Positions 35,380 through 44,893 of a DNA stretch of 60,098 nt are shown here, piece after piece. The position numbers and the translations under genes are program-made. This stretch comes from an uncultured Corynebacterium sp. (GTDB lineage: Bacteria; Actinomycetota; Actinomycetes; Mycobacteriales; Mycobacteriaceae), in NCBI GenBank assembly GCA_946223355.1, contig CAMIPB010000016.1:1-60098 (forward strand). The letters run 5' to 3'. Position 1 is the first letter of the stretch, and each line of letters begins with the position of its first letter. The notes under the pieces were generated by a model. The model was not told the DNA's origin, made no database searches, and was given only the letters and a program-made list of their open reading frames with translations.

Positions 35380-36306
35380 ATGGTTGGCCTCTACAAATCC
35401 ACCACCACACCTGCACAAAAGCGCACTGCATTGCGGGAAAGCTTGCAATCTGATGCGATCACCACGCTTCCGGGAGCATTCAATCCACTATCCGCGCGGC
35501 TGATTCAAGACATTGGTGGTTTTAGTGGCGTCTATTTATCCGGTGCAGTCCTAGCCAATGACCTGGGGCTACCAGATATTGGACTGACCACTCTCACTGA
35601 AGTGGTCACCCGCGCCGGACACGTGGCGCGAGCCACTGACCTTCCAGTGCTTGTTGATGCTGATACTGGTTTTGGTGAACCGATGTCGGCAGCACGCACG
35701 ATTGCTGAACTAGAGTCTGCAGGCATTGCTGGCTGCCACCTAGAAGACCAGGTTAATCCCAAGCGTTGCGGACACCTGGACGGTAAGGAAGTTGTTCCAC
35801 GAGATGTGATGGTTCGCAGAATAAAGGCAGCGGTAGGGGAGCGTCAAGATGAGAATTTCATCATCTGTGCCCGTACGGATGCAGCTGGTGTCGAAGGCAT
35901 CGAGAGCGCTATCGAGCGTGCCAAGGCTTATGTCGATGCAGGTGCAGATCTAATCTTCACCGAAGCGTTGTACACCCCAGCTGATTTTGAAAAGTTCCGC
36001 GCTGCAGTGGATACGCCACTTCTAGCCAATATGACTGAATTTGGAAAAACTGAACTGCAAACGGCCAAGACGCTGGAAGACATCGGTTACAACGCCGTCA
36101 TCTGGCCGGTATCTGCCTTCCGCGTTGCCATGGGGGCAGTCGAAGAGTTTTATACCGATCTAGCCGAAACCGGCATTCAAACCCAATGGTTAGAGCGCAT
36201 GCAGCACCGCTCACGGTTATACGAGTTGGTCCGCTACGACGAATACAACGCGTTCGACTCGTCCGTTTTCACCTATTCCAAAGATTCCTACAAACCCACG
36301 TTCTAG
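35380..36306 (+). CDS. prpB: 2-methylisocitrate lyase
   Basis: Cleaves 2-methylisocitrate to pyruvate and succinate. This 308-residue member of the isocitrate lyase/PEP mutase superfamily has the Mg-binding VDADTGFGEP (about 87-96), the catalytic loop with the cysteine PKRCGHLDGKEVV (about 127-139) and ICARTDAAGVEG. The KRCGH hexad-type motif distinguishes lyases from non-cleaving relatives. It lies one base after prpD and is followed by prpC after 46 bp. Confidence 0.96.
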   Translation: MVGLYKSTTTPAQKRTALRESLQSDAITTLPGAFNPLSARLIQDIGGFSGVYLSGAVLANDLGLPDIGLTTLTEVVTRAGHVARATDLPVLVDADTGFGEPMSAARTIAELESAGIAGCHLEDQVNPKRCGHLDGKEVVPRDVMVRRIKAAVGERQDENFIICARTDAAGVEGIESAIERAKAYVDAGADLIFTEALYTPADFEKFRAAVDTPLLANMTEFGKTELQTAKTLEDIGYNAVIWPVSAFRVAMGAVEEFYTDLAETGIQTQWLERMQHRSRLYELVRYDEYNAFDSSVFTYSKDSYKPTF

Positions 36307-36352
36307 CAACCTTCCTATCCCGGGAAACGTTTGAACGCAAAGGAGAACTTCC

Positions 36353-37522
36353 ATGTCTGCACCAGAAAAATCTGATTCCCAAGCCCCAGAAATCCGCAAA
36401 GGCCTCTATGGAGTCGTTGTTGATGAAACCGCCATTTCTAAGGTTGTGCCTGAGACAAATTCCCTGACCTACCGCGGCTATCCTGTTCAAGAGTTGGCGC
36501 GCTATTGCTCTTTTGAGGAAGTTGCTTACCTCTTGTGGAATGGCCGTTTGCCTAAGCAGGAATCCCTCATCCGCTTTTCTGCACGAGAGAAAGCTCTGCG
36601 CCATTTGGACCGCCATCTCATTGACCTCATCACGTCAATGCCACTGTCTTGCCACCCGATGGATGTTCTTCGTACAGCAATCTCTTTCATCGGTGCCCAG
36701 GACCCGGAGGAGTACACCAAGGATTCAGAGCATATCCGCCGCACCGCACTGGAACTGATGGCGAAGATCCCCACCATCATTGCTTTGGATATTCGCCGCC
36801 GCCGCGGACAAGGCTATATCGAGCCTTCACGGAAGAAAGGCTTTGCAGAAAACTTCTTATGGATGGTCTTTGGGGACGAAGACGGCTCGCCTGCCAACAA
36901 CCGTGCTGATATCGAGGCCTTTGATAAGTCACTCATTCTTTATGCTGAGCATTCCTTCAATGCTTCTACGTTTGCTGGACGCGTCATTACATCAACGATG
37001 TCGGATACGTACTCAGCAATCGTGGGCGCAATTGGCGCACTTAAGGGGCCATTGCATGGCGGCGCTAACGAGGCTGTGATGAAGAACTTCATAGAGGTAG
37101 ATGACCCAGCTAAGGCCGAGGAGTGGACGAAGGACAAGTTGGCCAACAAGGAGTTGGTGATGGGCTTTGGGCACCGCGTGTATAAAAACGGTGACTCACG
37201 CGTTCCCACTATGGAGGCTGCGTTTAAGGAACTTGCGCAGCAGCATGGGCAGGAGAAGTGGGTGGAAATGTATGACACTATGGCCAAGACCATGTACGAG
37301 AATACGTCCATTAAAATCCGTCCTAATCTGGATTTCCCAGCCGGACCGGCCTACCACATCCTCGGTTTTGATATCGAATTCTTTACGCCTATTTTCGTGA
37401 TGGCTCGCATCACTGGATGGACTGCCCACATTGTTGAGCAGAATGAAAATAATTCACTTATACGTCCGCTTTCTGCTTACAACGGCGAAGAACAACGTTC
37501 CGTACCCCCGAAATCCTTTTAA
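36353..37522 (+). CDS. prpC: 2-methylcitrate synthase
   Basis: Condenses propionyl-CoA with oxaloacetate to 2-methylcitrate, the entry step of the cycle. The 389-residue protein is of the type II short citrate synthase form, with SDTYSAIVGAIGALKGPLHGGANE (catalytic His in HGG), MGFGHRVYKNGDSR (second His) and a C-terminal Asp/Arg region (LDFPAGPAYHILGF). It also begins with the methylcitrate synthase signature IRKGLYGVVVDETAISKVV. The ATG follows AAAGGAGAACTTCC. Last gene of prpDBC. Confidence 0.95.
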   Translation: MSAPEKSDSQAPEIRKGLYGVVVDETAISKVVPETNSLTYRGYPVQELARYCSFEEVAYLLWNGRLPKQESLIRFSAREKALRHLDRHLIDLITSMPLSCHPMDVLRTAISFIGAQDPEEYTKDSEHIRRTALELMAKIPTIIALDIRRRRGQGYIEPSRKKGFAENFLWMVFGDEDGSPANNRADIEAFDKSLILYAEHSFNASTFAGRVITSTMSDTYSAIVGAIGALKGPLHGGANEAVMKNFIEVDDPAKAEEWTKDKLANKELVMGFGHRVYKNGDSRVPTMEAAFKELAQQHGQEKWVEMYDTMAKTMYENTSIKIRPNLDFPAGPAYHILGFDIEFFTPIFVMARITGWTAHIVEQNENNSLIRPLSAYNGEEQRSVPPKSF

Positions 37523-37612
37523 AACGACAAACCCTCTTGCGTGTACAGTAAAGTTTTTGACAATCAGTTAAAAACGTCCCGGCAATAAGCTGGCAAATGC
37601 AGGAGGAAAGCC

Positions 37613-38026
37613 ATGCACGGCGAGCACCAATATGGTTTTGAGCCGGAACTCGGTGCAGTTCAGGGATGGCGAATACCTGTTTTAGAACTTTTGCTGGTCG
37701 CCTACGGTGCATTGCCCTGTATTTGGATGTGGGTATTCGGTACTGGCTCAACTTCGGACGTGGTTTCTGCGTTTCTCGATATGTTCGTCGGTGCCATCGC
37801 TTTAATCATTAGTTTGCTGCTACTGGCAGTGCCGGTGGACCGGATGCTGGTGGACGCAGGTGTTGTAATTTTCGGTCTAGTGCTGTTTGCATTCTCAGTG
37901 CGCTATACCGGCTCGGAGATTCCAGTCATAATCATGACCTTGGCGTGGGTCGGATTGGCCTGTATGTTCTCAGGGATGTCATCTGCAGTTCGCCGGGTTG
38001 GCGCCCGGATATGGCCGCTGGATTAG
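37613..38026 (+). CDS. four-helix membrane protein of unknown function
   Basis: A 137-residue protein with hydrophobic segments at about residues 23-43, 53-75, 79-98 and 101-120, and a short basic end (RRVGARIWPLD). I recognise no family. It has its own ribosome site (AGGAGGAAAGCC before the ATG) and a 90-bp gap from prpC, so it may have its own promoter. A similar small membrane gene occurs near pyc/prp in C. glutamicum (from memory). Confidence 0.7.
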   Translation: MHGEHQYGFEPELGAVQGWRIPVLELLLVAYGALPCIWMWVFGTGSTSDVVSAFLDMFVGAIALIISLLLLAVPVDRMLVDAGVVIFGLVLFAFSVRYTGSEIPVIIMTLAWVGLACMFSGMSSAVRRVGARIWPLD

Positions 38027-38070
38027 GTTTGGCCGTCAATGTCCGTGTCACAATTTAGACCTCTGAAACG

Positions 38071-38135
38071 TTGGCTTCAGTTCACTGAACTATACTTAGT
38101 AGACGTGGGTCACAGTTTAGTTTGTTAAACTTGTG
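38071..38135 (+). promoter_or_regulatory. pyc promoter and palindromic operator candidate
   Basis: TATACT at 38091-38096 is a good -10 box; TTGGCT at 38071-38076 is a possible though closely spaced -35 box. Downstream, CACAGTTTA (38111-38119) and TAAACTTGTG (38126-38135) form an imperfect inverted repeat between the predicted transcription start and the pyc ATG, a repressor-like position. The half-site GTCACARTTTAG also occurs 61 bp upstream (about 38047-38058). Confidence 0.45.
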
Positions 38136-38167
38136 AAGCCTTCAAAGTGAAAGGACTAAAGAAGACA

Positions 38168-41100
38168 ATGCCTGCAACTTCCATGCCATCATTCAAAAAG
38201 ATTTTAGTTGCGAACCGCGGTGAGATTGCTGTACGCGCCTTCCGCGCAGCGTTTGAGACAGGGGCAAAGACCGTTGCGGTCTACCCTCGTGAGGACCGCA
38301 ACTCTTTCCACCGCTCTTTCGCTGATGAGGCTGTTCGGATTGGTGAGACAGGTTCGCCTGTAAAAGCCTATTTGGATATAGATGAGATTATTCGCGCCGC
38401 TAAGAAGACAGGCGCTGATGCTGTTTATCCAGGATACGGTTTTTTATCTGAGCGCACAGAGCTTGCACGTGCTTGTGCAGATAATGGGATTAAGTTCATT
38501 GGCCCAACTCCGGAAACCTTGGATCTGACCGGTGATAAGGCCGCTGCGGTGGAAGCCGCTAAAGAAGCGGGGCTGCCGACGCTACGTGACTCAGAGCCCT
38601 CCACTGATCCGAAGCAGCTCGCCGAGTACGCCAAAGATTTTAACTTCCCAGTTTTCGTCAAAGCTGTAGCCGGCGGCGGTGGCCGCGGAATGCGTTTTAT
38701 CGAGTCCTTGGATCAGGTTGAGGAGAAGGCAGCCGAGGCTTCTCGCGAGGCTGAGGCTGCGTTCGGCGATGGTCACGTTTATATCGAGACCGCCGTGATT
38801 AAGCCACAGCACATCGAGGTGCAAATTCTGGCTGATTCACAGGGCAACGTCATACACTTGTTTGAGCGTGACTGCTCGTTGCAACGCCGCCACCAAAAGG
38901 TCGTGGAGATTGCCCCAGCGCCATTCCTGGAAGAAAACTTACGTGACCGCATCTGCGAGGATGCCGTTAAATTCTGTGAGCATATTAAATACGAGGGCGC
39001 TGGCACTGTGGAATTCCTCGTCGATGAAAACGGCAACCACGTGTTCATCGAGATGAACCCACGCGTGCAAGTGGAGCACACCGTAACTGAGGAAGTCACC
39101 GGAGTAGATATCGTCAAGTCCCAGATGCAGATCGCCGCGGGCGCCTCCCTTGAAGACCTGGGTCTGCGTCAAGACGACATCACCTTGACCGGGGCGGCAC
39201 TCCAGTGCCGCATCACCACTGAAGACCCTAATAACGGTTTCCGCCCTGATACCGGCACGCTGACTGCGTATCGTTCGCCGGGTGGCGCAGGCGTACGTCT
39301 GGATGGCGCGGCGTCGGTAGGCGCAGAAATCTCCCCGAACTTTGACTCTTTGCTGGTGAAGATGACCTGCCGTGGAGCAGACTTCAAGACGGCAGTTGCA
39401 CGTGCCCAGCGTGCGCTCAACGAGTTCACTGTTGCGGGAGTGTCCACAAACATTGGCTTCCTTCGCGCGCTGCTGCGTGAGCCTGATTTTTCCAACGAGC
39501 GTATTGATACCGGATTTATTGCGGATCATATTCACCTGCTCGAGGCACCACCGGCTGAAAACGAAGCTGACCGAATCTTGGAATACATCGCCACGACCAC
39601 CGTCAATCAGCCGAACGGCCAGCGCCCAACTCCGCTTCGTCCCTTTGACAAGTTGCCTGATCTGGACAAGTCGGCGCAGTTGCCTCGAGGATCCCGCGAT
39701 GACTTGCTCGAGCTCGGTCCCAAGGCATATGCCGAAAAGCTGCGTAAGCAAAGCGCCCTCGCAGTAACTGATACCACGTTCCGTGATGCGCACCAGTCCC
39801 TACTCGCAACCCGAGTCCGCTCCAACACCCTGGTCTCTGCAGCTCAGCACGTAGCCCAGACGACCCCAAGCCTATTTTCAGTAGAGGCATGGGGCGGCGC
39901 TACTTACGATGTTGCGATGCGCTTCCTTCACGAGGATCCGTGGGTGCGCCTGGATCTGTTGCGTGAGGCGATGCCGAACGTCAACATCCAGATGCTGCTG
40001 CGTGGCCGCAATACCGTCGGCTACACCCCGTACCCAGACGAGGTGTGCCGAGCATTCGTTCAGGAAGCTGCGAAGTCAGGCATCGATATCTTCCGCATCT
40101 TCGATGCTCTCAATGACGTTTCTCAGATGCGTCCAGCTATCGACGCCGTCTTGGAAACTGGTACCACCGTTGCCGAGGTAGCAATGGCCTACTCTGGTGA
40201 CCTCACCAACCCGAGCGAGGACCTGTATACGCTGGATTACTACCTCAAGCTCGCCGAGCAGATCGTAGACACTGGTGCCCATGTCCTGGCTATTAAGGAC
40301 ATGGCTGGTTTGATGAAGCCGGCTGCTGCGCACCGCTTGGTAACTGCACTGCGAAAAGAGTTTGAGCTCCCGGTGCACGTTCATACCCACGACACCGCTG
40401 GTGGCCAGCTGGGCACCTACTATGCAGCCGCGATGGCTGGCGCTGATGCTGTCGACGGCGCGTCTGCTCCTCTGGCGGGCACGACCTCGCAGCCATCTCT
40501 TTCTGCAATTGTTGCCGCGTTTGCTAACACGGAATTGGACACAGGACTGGATCTGCAGGCCATTGGCGACCTCGAGCCGTACTGGGAGGCAGTCCGCCAG
40601 GTTTATGCTCCATTTGAGTCCGGTATCCCTGGGCCTACTGGCCGTGTGTACAAACACGAGATTCCAGGTGGCCAGTTGTCTAACCTGCGTACACAGGCGG
40701 TGGCGCTCGGCTTAGGTGACCGCTTTGAGCTCATTGAGGATTACTACGCGGCGGTTAACGAAATGCTGGGTCGCCCTACCAAGGTGACTCCATCTTCTAA
40801 GGTTGTTGGTGACCTCGCCCTGCACCTGGTAGGTGCAGGTGTTGATCCAGATAAGTTTGCTGCAGATCCGCAGAAGTTTGATATTCCGGATTCTGTCAAC
40901 GCCTTTCTGCGCGGTGAGTTGGGTACCCCTCCGGGTGGCTGGCCGGAACTGCGCGACAAGGTCTTGGAAGGCCGCCAACCCGGTAAGGCTCCATTACAGG
41001 AGGTCCCTGAGGAGGAGAAGCAGCATCTTGCTTCGGATGATTCCACTGAGCGTCGCGGAGCACTGGACCGTCTCTTGTTCCCGAAGCAAGCGCAGGAGTT

Positions 41101-41587
41101 TAACGACTTCCGTAAGCACTACGGCAACACCGAAGCACTCAGTGACTCCGTGTTCTTCTACGGGCTCAGCGAGGGCGAGGAAAACGTTGTTCACTTCTTC
41201 AATGAGGACAGCATCCTGAACAGCATGGTTGTTCGCCTTGATGCAGTGGGTGAGGTCGATGAAAAGGGCTTCCGTTCTGTCATCATGAACGTCAACGGCC
41301 AGATTCGTCCGATGAAGGTCCGCGATGAGTCCGCTGAGTCTATCACCGCGGATGTGGAAAAGGCTGACAACAACAACCCAGGCCACGTTGCCGCACCGTT
41401 CGCTGGTGTAGTTAACCCAACCGTCCAGGTGGGCGACGAGGTTAAGACTGGCGACCAGGTTGCAGTCATCGAGGCTATGAAGATGGAAGCATCCATCTCC
41501 GCGACCAAGGACGGTGTCATCTCCCGCGTGGTGGTTCCACAGGCCACCAAGGTAGAGGGTGGAGACCTCATAGTCGAAATCAATTAA
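38168..41587 (+). CDS. pyc: pyruvate carboxylase
   Basis: The main anaplerotic enzyme: biotin-dependent, ATP-driven carboxylation of pyruvate to oxaloacetate in the cytoplasm. The 1139-residue single-chain enzyme has a biotin carboxylase domain (about 1-460: KILVANRGEIAVRAFRAA, ATP-grasp AGGGGRGMR, FIEMNPRVQVEH), a carboxyltransferase domain (about 540-840: DTTFRDAHQSLLATRVR, metal-binding HTHDTAGGQL) and a C-terminal biotinyl domain with the acceptor Lys1105 in EAMKMEAS. I use the ATG at 38168, preceded by AAAGGACTAAAGAAGACA; a GTG at 38147 is an alternative. BirA, needed to activate it, is encoded 9 kb away. A strong bidirectional terminator follows. Confidence 0.97.
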   Translation: MPATSMPSFKKILVANRGEIAVRAFRAAFETGAKTVAVYPREDRNSFHRSFADEAVRIGETGSPVKAYLDIDEIIRAAKKTGADAVYPGYGFLSERTELARACADNGIKFIGPTPETLDLTGDKAAAVEAAKEAGLPTLRDSEPSTDPKQLAEYAKDFNFPVFVKAVAGGGGRGMRFIESLDQVEEKAAEASREAEAAFGDGHVYIETAVIKPQHIEVQILADSQGNVIHLFERDCSLQRRHQKVVEIAPAPFLEENLRDRICEDAVKFCEHIKYEGAGTVEFLVDENGNHVFIEMNPRVQVEHTVTEEVTGVDIVKSQMQIAAGASLEDLGLRQDDITLTGAALQCRITTEDPNNGFRPDTGTLTAYRSPGGAGVRLDGAASVGAEISPNFDSLLVKMTCRGADFKTAVARAQRALNEFTVAGVSTNIGFLRALLREPDFSNERIDTGFIADHIHLLEAPPAENEADRILEYIATTTVNQPNGQRPTPLRPFDKLPDLDKSAQLPRGSRDDLLELGPKAYAEKLRKQSALAVTDTTFRDAHQSLLATRVRSNTLVSAAQHVAQTTPSLFSVEAWGGATYDVAMRFLHEDPWVRLDLLREAMPNVNIQMLLRGRNTVGYTPYPDEVCRAFVQEAAKSGIDIFRIFDALNDVSQMRPAIDAVLETGTTVAEVAMAYSGDLTNPSEDLYTLDYYLKLAEQIVDTGAHVLAIKDMAGLMKPAAAHRLVTALRKEFELPVHVHTHDTAGGQLGTYYAAAMAGADAVDGASAPLAGTTSQPSLSAIVAAFANTELDTGLDLQAIGDLEPYWEAVRQVYAPFESGIPGPTGRVYKHEIPGGQLSNLRTQAVALGLGDRFELIEDYYAAVNEMLGRPTKVTPSSKVVGDLALHLVGAGVDPDKFAADPQKFDIPDSVNAFLRGELGTPPGGWPELRDKVLEGRQPGKAPLQEVPEEEKQHLASDDSTERRGALDRLLFPKQAQEFNDFRKHYGNTEALSDSVFFYGLSEGEENVVHFFNEDSILNSMVVRLDAVGEVDEKGFRSVIMNVNGQIRPMKVRDESAESITADVEKADNNNPGHVAAPFAGVVNPTVQVGDEVKTGDQVAVIEAMKMEASISATKDGVISRVVVPQATKVEGGDLIVEIN

Positions 41588-41619
41588 AACTCGACCAGCG
41601 GCTATCCACCGCAACACCT

Positions 41620-41656
41620 AAGGCCCTGCCTCCACAGTGTGGAGGCAGGGCCTTTT
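41620..41656. terminator. bidirectional terminator between pyc and accBC
   Basis: A perfect 15-bp stem, AAGGCCCTGCCTCCA (41620-41634) with TGGAGGCAGGGCCTT (41640-41654), loop CAGTG, followed by further T residues on the + strand and an A-run (T-run on the other strand) before it. It serves both convergent carboxylase genes. Confidence 0.9.
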
Positions 41657-41684
41657 GAGTACTTGCCTAAAGGTGGTTGCTTGA

Positions 41685-43463
41685 TTACTTGATGTCGAGG
41701 AGTGCGACGGATTTGTTGACCTGTGCGCCGGTCTCGACGGATAGGCCCGTTACGGTGCCGGACTTGTGGGCCTTTACTGGGTTTTCCATCTTCATAGCTT
41801 CGAGTACGAGCAGCACGTCACCCTCGGCTACTTCTTGTCCTTCTTCAACGTTGACTTTGATGACGGTACCCTGCATTGGTGCGACAACGGTATCGCCGCT
41901 AGCTGCTGCCTTGGAGCCGGCGCCACGACGCTTCTTGGACTTCTTGCGCGGAGTGGCACCACCGAAAAGCAGGTGGCCGGGAATCGCGACCTCGATACGG
42001 CGACCGTCGACTTCCACAGCGAAGATCTTTGGTGGAACCGTATCTTCTTCGTCTGCTGGGTCTACAACTTCAGCGGTGTTAGTGCCCTCTGGTAGGCCGG
42101 ACCACTCTTCTTCGATCCACTTGGTGTATACGTCGAAACGCTCGCCGTTGCCAATAAATGCTGGATCATCGATGACGGCCTGGTGGAACGGGATGACGGT
42201 TGGCAGGCCGGAGACCTTGAACTCGCTTAGCGCACGGCGGGAGCGTGCCAATGCCTGGTCGCGGTCTGCGCCCATCACAATGAGCTTGGCCACCATGGAG
42301 TCGAACTGTCCGCCAATGACGGTGCCTGCAACCATTCCGGAATCAACGCGCACGCCCGGGCCAGCAGGCTCCACGTACTCAACAACGGTGCCAGGGGAAG
42401 GCATGAAGCCTGCGGCAACATCCTCGCCGTTGATGCGGAACTCAAAAGCGTGACCGCGTGGGGTTGGATCCTCGGTGAACGGCAGCTTTCCACCTTCTGC
42501 GATGCGGAACTGCTCTCGGACTAGATCAACACCTGTGGTTTCCTCAGTAACTGGGTGCTCCACTTGGAGACGAGTGTTGACCTCAAGGAAGGAGATGAGT
42601 CCGTCCGAACTAACCAAGTATTCTACGGTGCCGGCACCATAGTAGCCAGCCTCTTTGCAGATGCGCTTAGCGGAATCGTGAATGGAAGCGCGCTGTTCAT
42701 CGGTTAAAAATGGGGCAGGAGCTTCTTCCACCAACTTCTGGAATCGGCGCTGAAGGGAGCAGTCACGGGTGCCCATGACGACGACGTTGCCGTGTTGGTC
42801 AGCAAGAACCTGGGCTTCAACGTGGCGGGCCTTATCCAGGTAGCGCTCCACAAAGCACTCTCCGCGACCGAATGCCTTGACCGCTTCACGGGTTGCGGAT
42901 TCGAAAAGCTCCGGGATTTCCTCGCGGGTGTGCGCGACCTTCATGCCGCGGCCACCGCCGCCGAATGCCGCCTTAATAGCTACTGGTAGACCATGCTCAT
43001 CAGCAAAGGCAAGTACCTCGTCGGCGCCTGCGACAGGATCCTTGGTTCCCGGTGCCATGGGGGCGTCAGCACGCTCGGCGATATGGCGCGCAGTGACCTT
43101 GTCACCCAGGTCTGCAATAGCCTTAGGGGAAGGGCCGATCCAAATCAGACCTGCGTCGATGACTGCTTGCGCGAAGTCAGCGTTCTCAGACAAGAAGCCG
43201 TAGCCCGGGTGGATAGCATCTGCACCAGACTTTTCTGCAGCGCCTAAGATTTTGTCAAAGTCGAGGTAGGAATCTGCGGCAGTCTGACCGCCAAGAGCGA
43301 AGGCCTCGTCTGCCATGGAAACGAAAGGTGCCCCAGCGTCTGGCTCGGCATAAACGGCTACGGATGCGATGCCTGCATCTTTCGCGGCCCGGATGACACG
43401 GACTGCAATCTCACCACGGTTAGCGATCAAGACCTTGGTGATCTTCTTGGTTTCAACTGCCAC
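41685..43463 (-). CDS. accBC: acyl-CoA carboxylase alpha subunit (biotin carboxylase + biotinyl carrier)
   Basis: The shared biotinylated subunit of acetyl- and propionyl-CoA carboxylases; it carboxylates its own biotin and hands CO2 to the DtsR-type beta subunits for fatty and mycolic acid synthesis. The 592-residue protein has a biotin carboxylase part (about 1-455: KVLIANRGEIAVRVIRAAKDAG, AFGGGGRGMKVA, FLEVNTRLQVEHPV), a linker, and a biotinyl domain with acceptor Lys558 in EAMKMENPV. The GTG start (43461-43463) follows AGGAGG. Its beta and epsilon subunits are encoded at 47.2-50.7 kb on the same strand but in a separate transcription unit. Confidence 0.97.
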   Translation of the reverse strand: MAVETKKITKVLIANRGEIAVRVIRAAKDAGIASVAVYAEPDAGAPFVSMADEAFALGGQTAADSYLDFDKILGAAEKSGADAIHPGYGFLSENADFAQAVIDAGLIWIGPSPKAIADLGDKVTARHIAERADAPMAPGTKDPVAGADEVLAFADEHGLPVAIKAAFGGGGRGMKVAHTREEIPELFESATREAVKAFGRGECFVERYLDKARHVEAQVLADQHGNVVVMGTRDCSLQRRFQKLVEEAPAPFLTDEQRASIHDSAKRICKEAGYYGAGTVEYLVSSDGLISFLEVNTRLQVEHPVTEETTGVDLVREQFRIAEGGKLPFTEDPTPRGHAFEFRINGEDVAAGFMPSPGTVVEYVEPAGPGVRVDSGMVAGTVIGGQFDSMVAKLIVMGADRDQALARSRRALSEFKVSGLPTVIPFHQAVIDDPAFIGNGERFDVYTKWIEEEWSGLPEGTNTAEVVDPADEEDTVPPKIFAVEVDGRRIEVAIPGHLLFGGATPRKKSKKRRGAGSKAAASGDTVVAPMQGTVIKVNVEEGQEVAEGDVLLVLEAMKMENPVKAHKSGTVTGLSVETGAQVNKSVALLDIK

Positions 43464-43667
43464 GGCAGGAATCCTCCTGGTTTTCTATTTGGTTTCGTAT
43501 GCGAAATAGATCTTCTAAGCTGCCGTCTATTGTTGCACATCAAAACATGAGTAAACCGTCAGGTATTAGGAAATTTATTTTCCAATACAAAAATACCTGC
43601 TCAGCGCGCCATCCTGTGGGGGTAGGCGACACGCTGGCAGGTGAAAAGAAGGCGGGCGAGGGAGACT

Positions 43668-44600
43668 TTAGCGCTCTACGGGCATGCGAACCATATTGCC
43701 CCACTCGGCCCAAGAACCGTCATAGTGGCGAACAGATGTTGCGCCAAGGAGCTCGGTTAAAACGAACCAAGTGAGAGCGGACTGCGCGCCAAGATGGGAG
43801 TACAAGATGATGTCGTGCGCTTCAACAATTTCACTGTATGCGTCCTTGAGTTCATCCATGGAACGGAAGCACATATTAGGACGTACAGCGCTGGTCCACG
43901 TGATGTTTACTGCGCCAGGGATATGGCCATGGCGGCGTGCTGCATGCGCGTGCGGGTCAATGGCAGATGAAACAGCAGTGCTGTAGCGATTTTCCACGCC
44001 CTCGTTCTCGGTCGGAGTTTGGGAGCGGGTAATGCCGTTGTACTCGGCTTCAGCACGCGAGTCGACGATTACGTGTTTCTTAGAGCCCGCCTCAACAATG
44101 TCTTTGAGTTCCGAAACGAAAATGCGGAACTGCTCATCGTTGCGTGTGGTCACTGGGTATTCGGTTTCAGGGCGTTCAGGCACCATATAGGAAGTATCGC
44201 GTTCCTCGGTCATCCATGCATCGCGCCCGCCGTCGAGGAGACGAACATCTTCGTGTCCAAAGAGCTTGAACACCCAGTAGGCATACGCAGCCCACCAGTT
44301 TGCTTTGTCGCCGTACAAAACGATGGTGTCGTCGCGGGAAATTCCTTTCGTGCTCATCAGTTCTGCGAACTGCTCACCGTCAATGATGTCACGGGTCAAT
44401 GAATCGGTGAGGTCATCGTTGAAGTTCAGACGAATCGCAGAGGGCAGATGTCCAATGTCGTAGAGGACTGAATCCTCATCGCATTCGATGACTACCAGGC
44501 CTTTGGTGCCCAGGCGGGCGGATAACCAAGCCGCGGATACTAGGGATTTGGGATTGGCGTACTCCTGGAAGGGAGCGTGCGGATCTGCTGGCGCGACCAC
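43668..44600 (-). CDS. sseA: rhodanese-like (SseA/ThtR) protein with Ser in place of catalytic Cys
   Basis: A 310-residue tandem rhodanese-domain protein of the thiosulfate:cyanide sulfurtransferase family. The N-terminal inactive domain (LVVIECDEDSVLYDIGHLPSA, GDKANWWAAYAYWVFKLFGH) and the C-terminal domain (HGHIPGAVNITW, LTWFVLTELLG, HYDGSWAEWGNMVRMP) are both complete. The active-site loop, normally YCRxGERS, reads YSHLGAQS: the persulfide-forming Cys is Ser and the basic residues that set substrate specificity are gone. The reading frame is intact. Sulfur transfer by the normal route should be impossible. I use the GTG at 44598-44600 (VAPADPHAPF), preceded by AAAGGCGGAGAG; the frame is open to 44627. 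A rhodanese between accBC and the dtsR genes is the normal order in the group. Confidence 0.88.
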   Translation of the reverse strand: MVAPADPHAPFQEYANPKSLVSAAWLSARLGTKGLVVIECDEDSVLYDIGHLPSAIRLNFNDDLTDSLTRDIIDGEQFAELMSTKGISRDDTIVLYGDKANWWAAYAYWVFKLFGHEDVRLLDGGRDAWMTEERDTSYMVPERPETEYPVTTRNDEQFRIFVSELKDIVEAGSKKHVIVDSRAEAEYNGITRSQTPTENEGVENRYSTAVSSAIDPHAHAARRHGHIPGAVNITWTSAVRPNMCFRSMDELKDAYSEIVEAHDIILYSHLGAQSALTWFVLTELLGATSVRHYDGSWAEWGNMVRMPVER

Positions 44601-44689
44601 GTATCTCTCCGCCTTTCGTATAAGCACTACATTCTTGACTATTCCACACTAGCGGTTTTTATCTGAAAAGGTCACTTAAGGTGGAAAAA

Positions 44690-44703
44690 TGTGTCGCAGC
44701 ACA
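44690..44703. promoter_or_regulatory. GlxR/CRP-type binding site
   Basis: TGTGTCGCAGCACA fits the CRP/GlxR consensus TGTG-N6-CACA exactly. It lies 90 bp upstream of the rhodanese start and 191 bp upstream of the Cj0069-family gene, in their shared divergent region. GlxR is the cAMP-responsive global regulator of corynebacteria. Confidence 0.6.
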
Positions 44704-44893
44704 CTTGTATGGAATAGGGGATAGATCACCATATTCTTGCACTGCGTAGTCAAAACGTTTGCAGTACCGTAGGAGGAGAGGGCGTTAAAAATACACCCCA
44801 TGACCTTGCCACGCGATGTCGAGCACTGTGTATAGCACCATATATAACTTGCCTTTATCGTGGGGCGTCACCACGATCGAAAGGGTACATATC

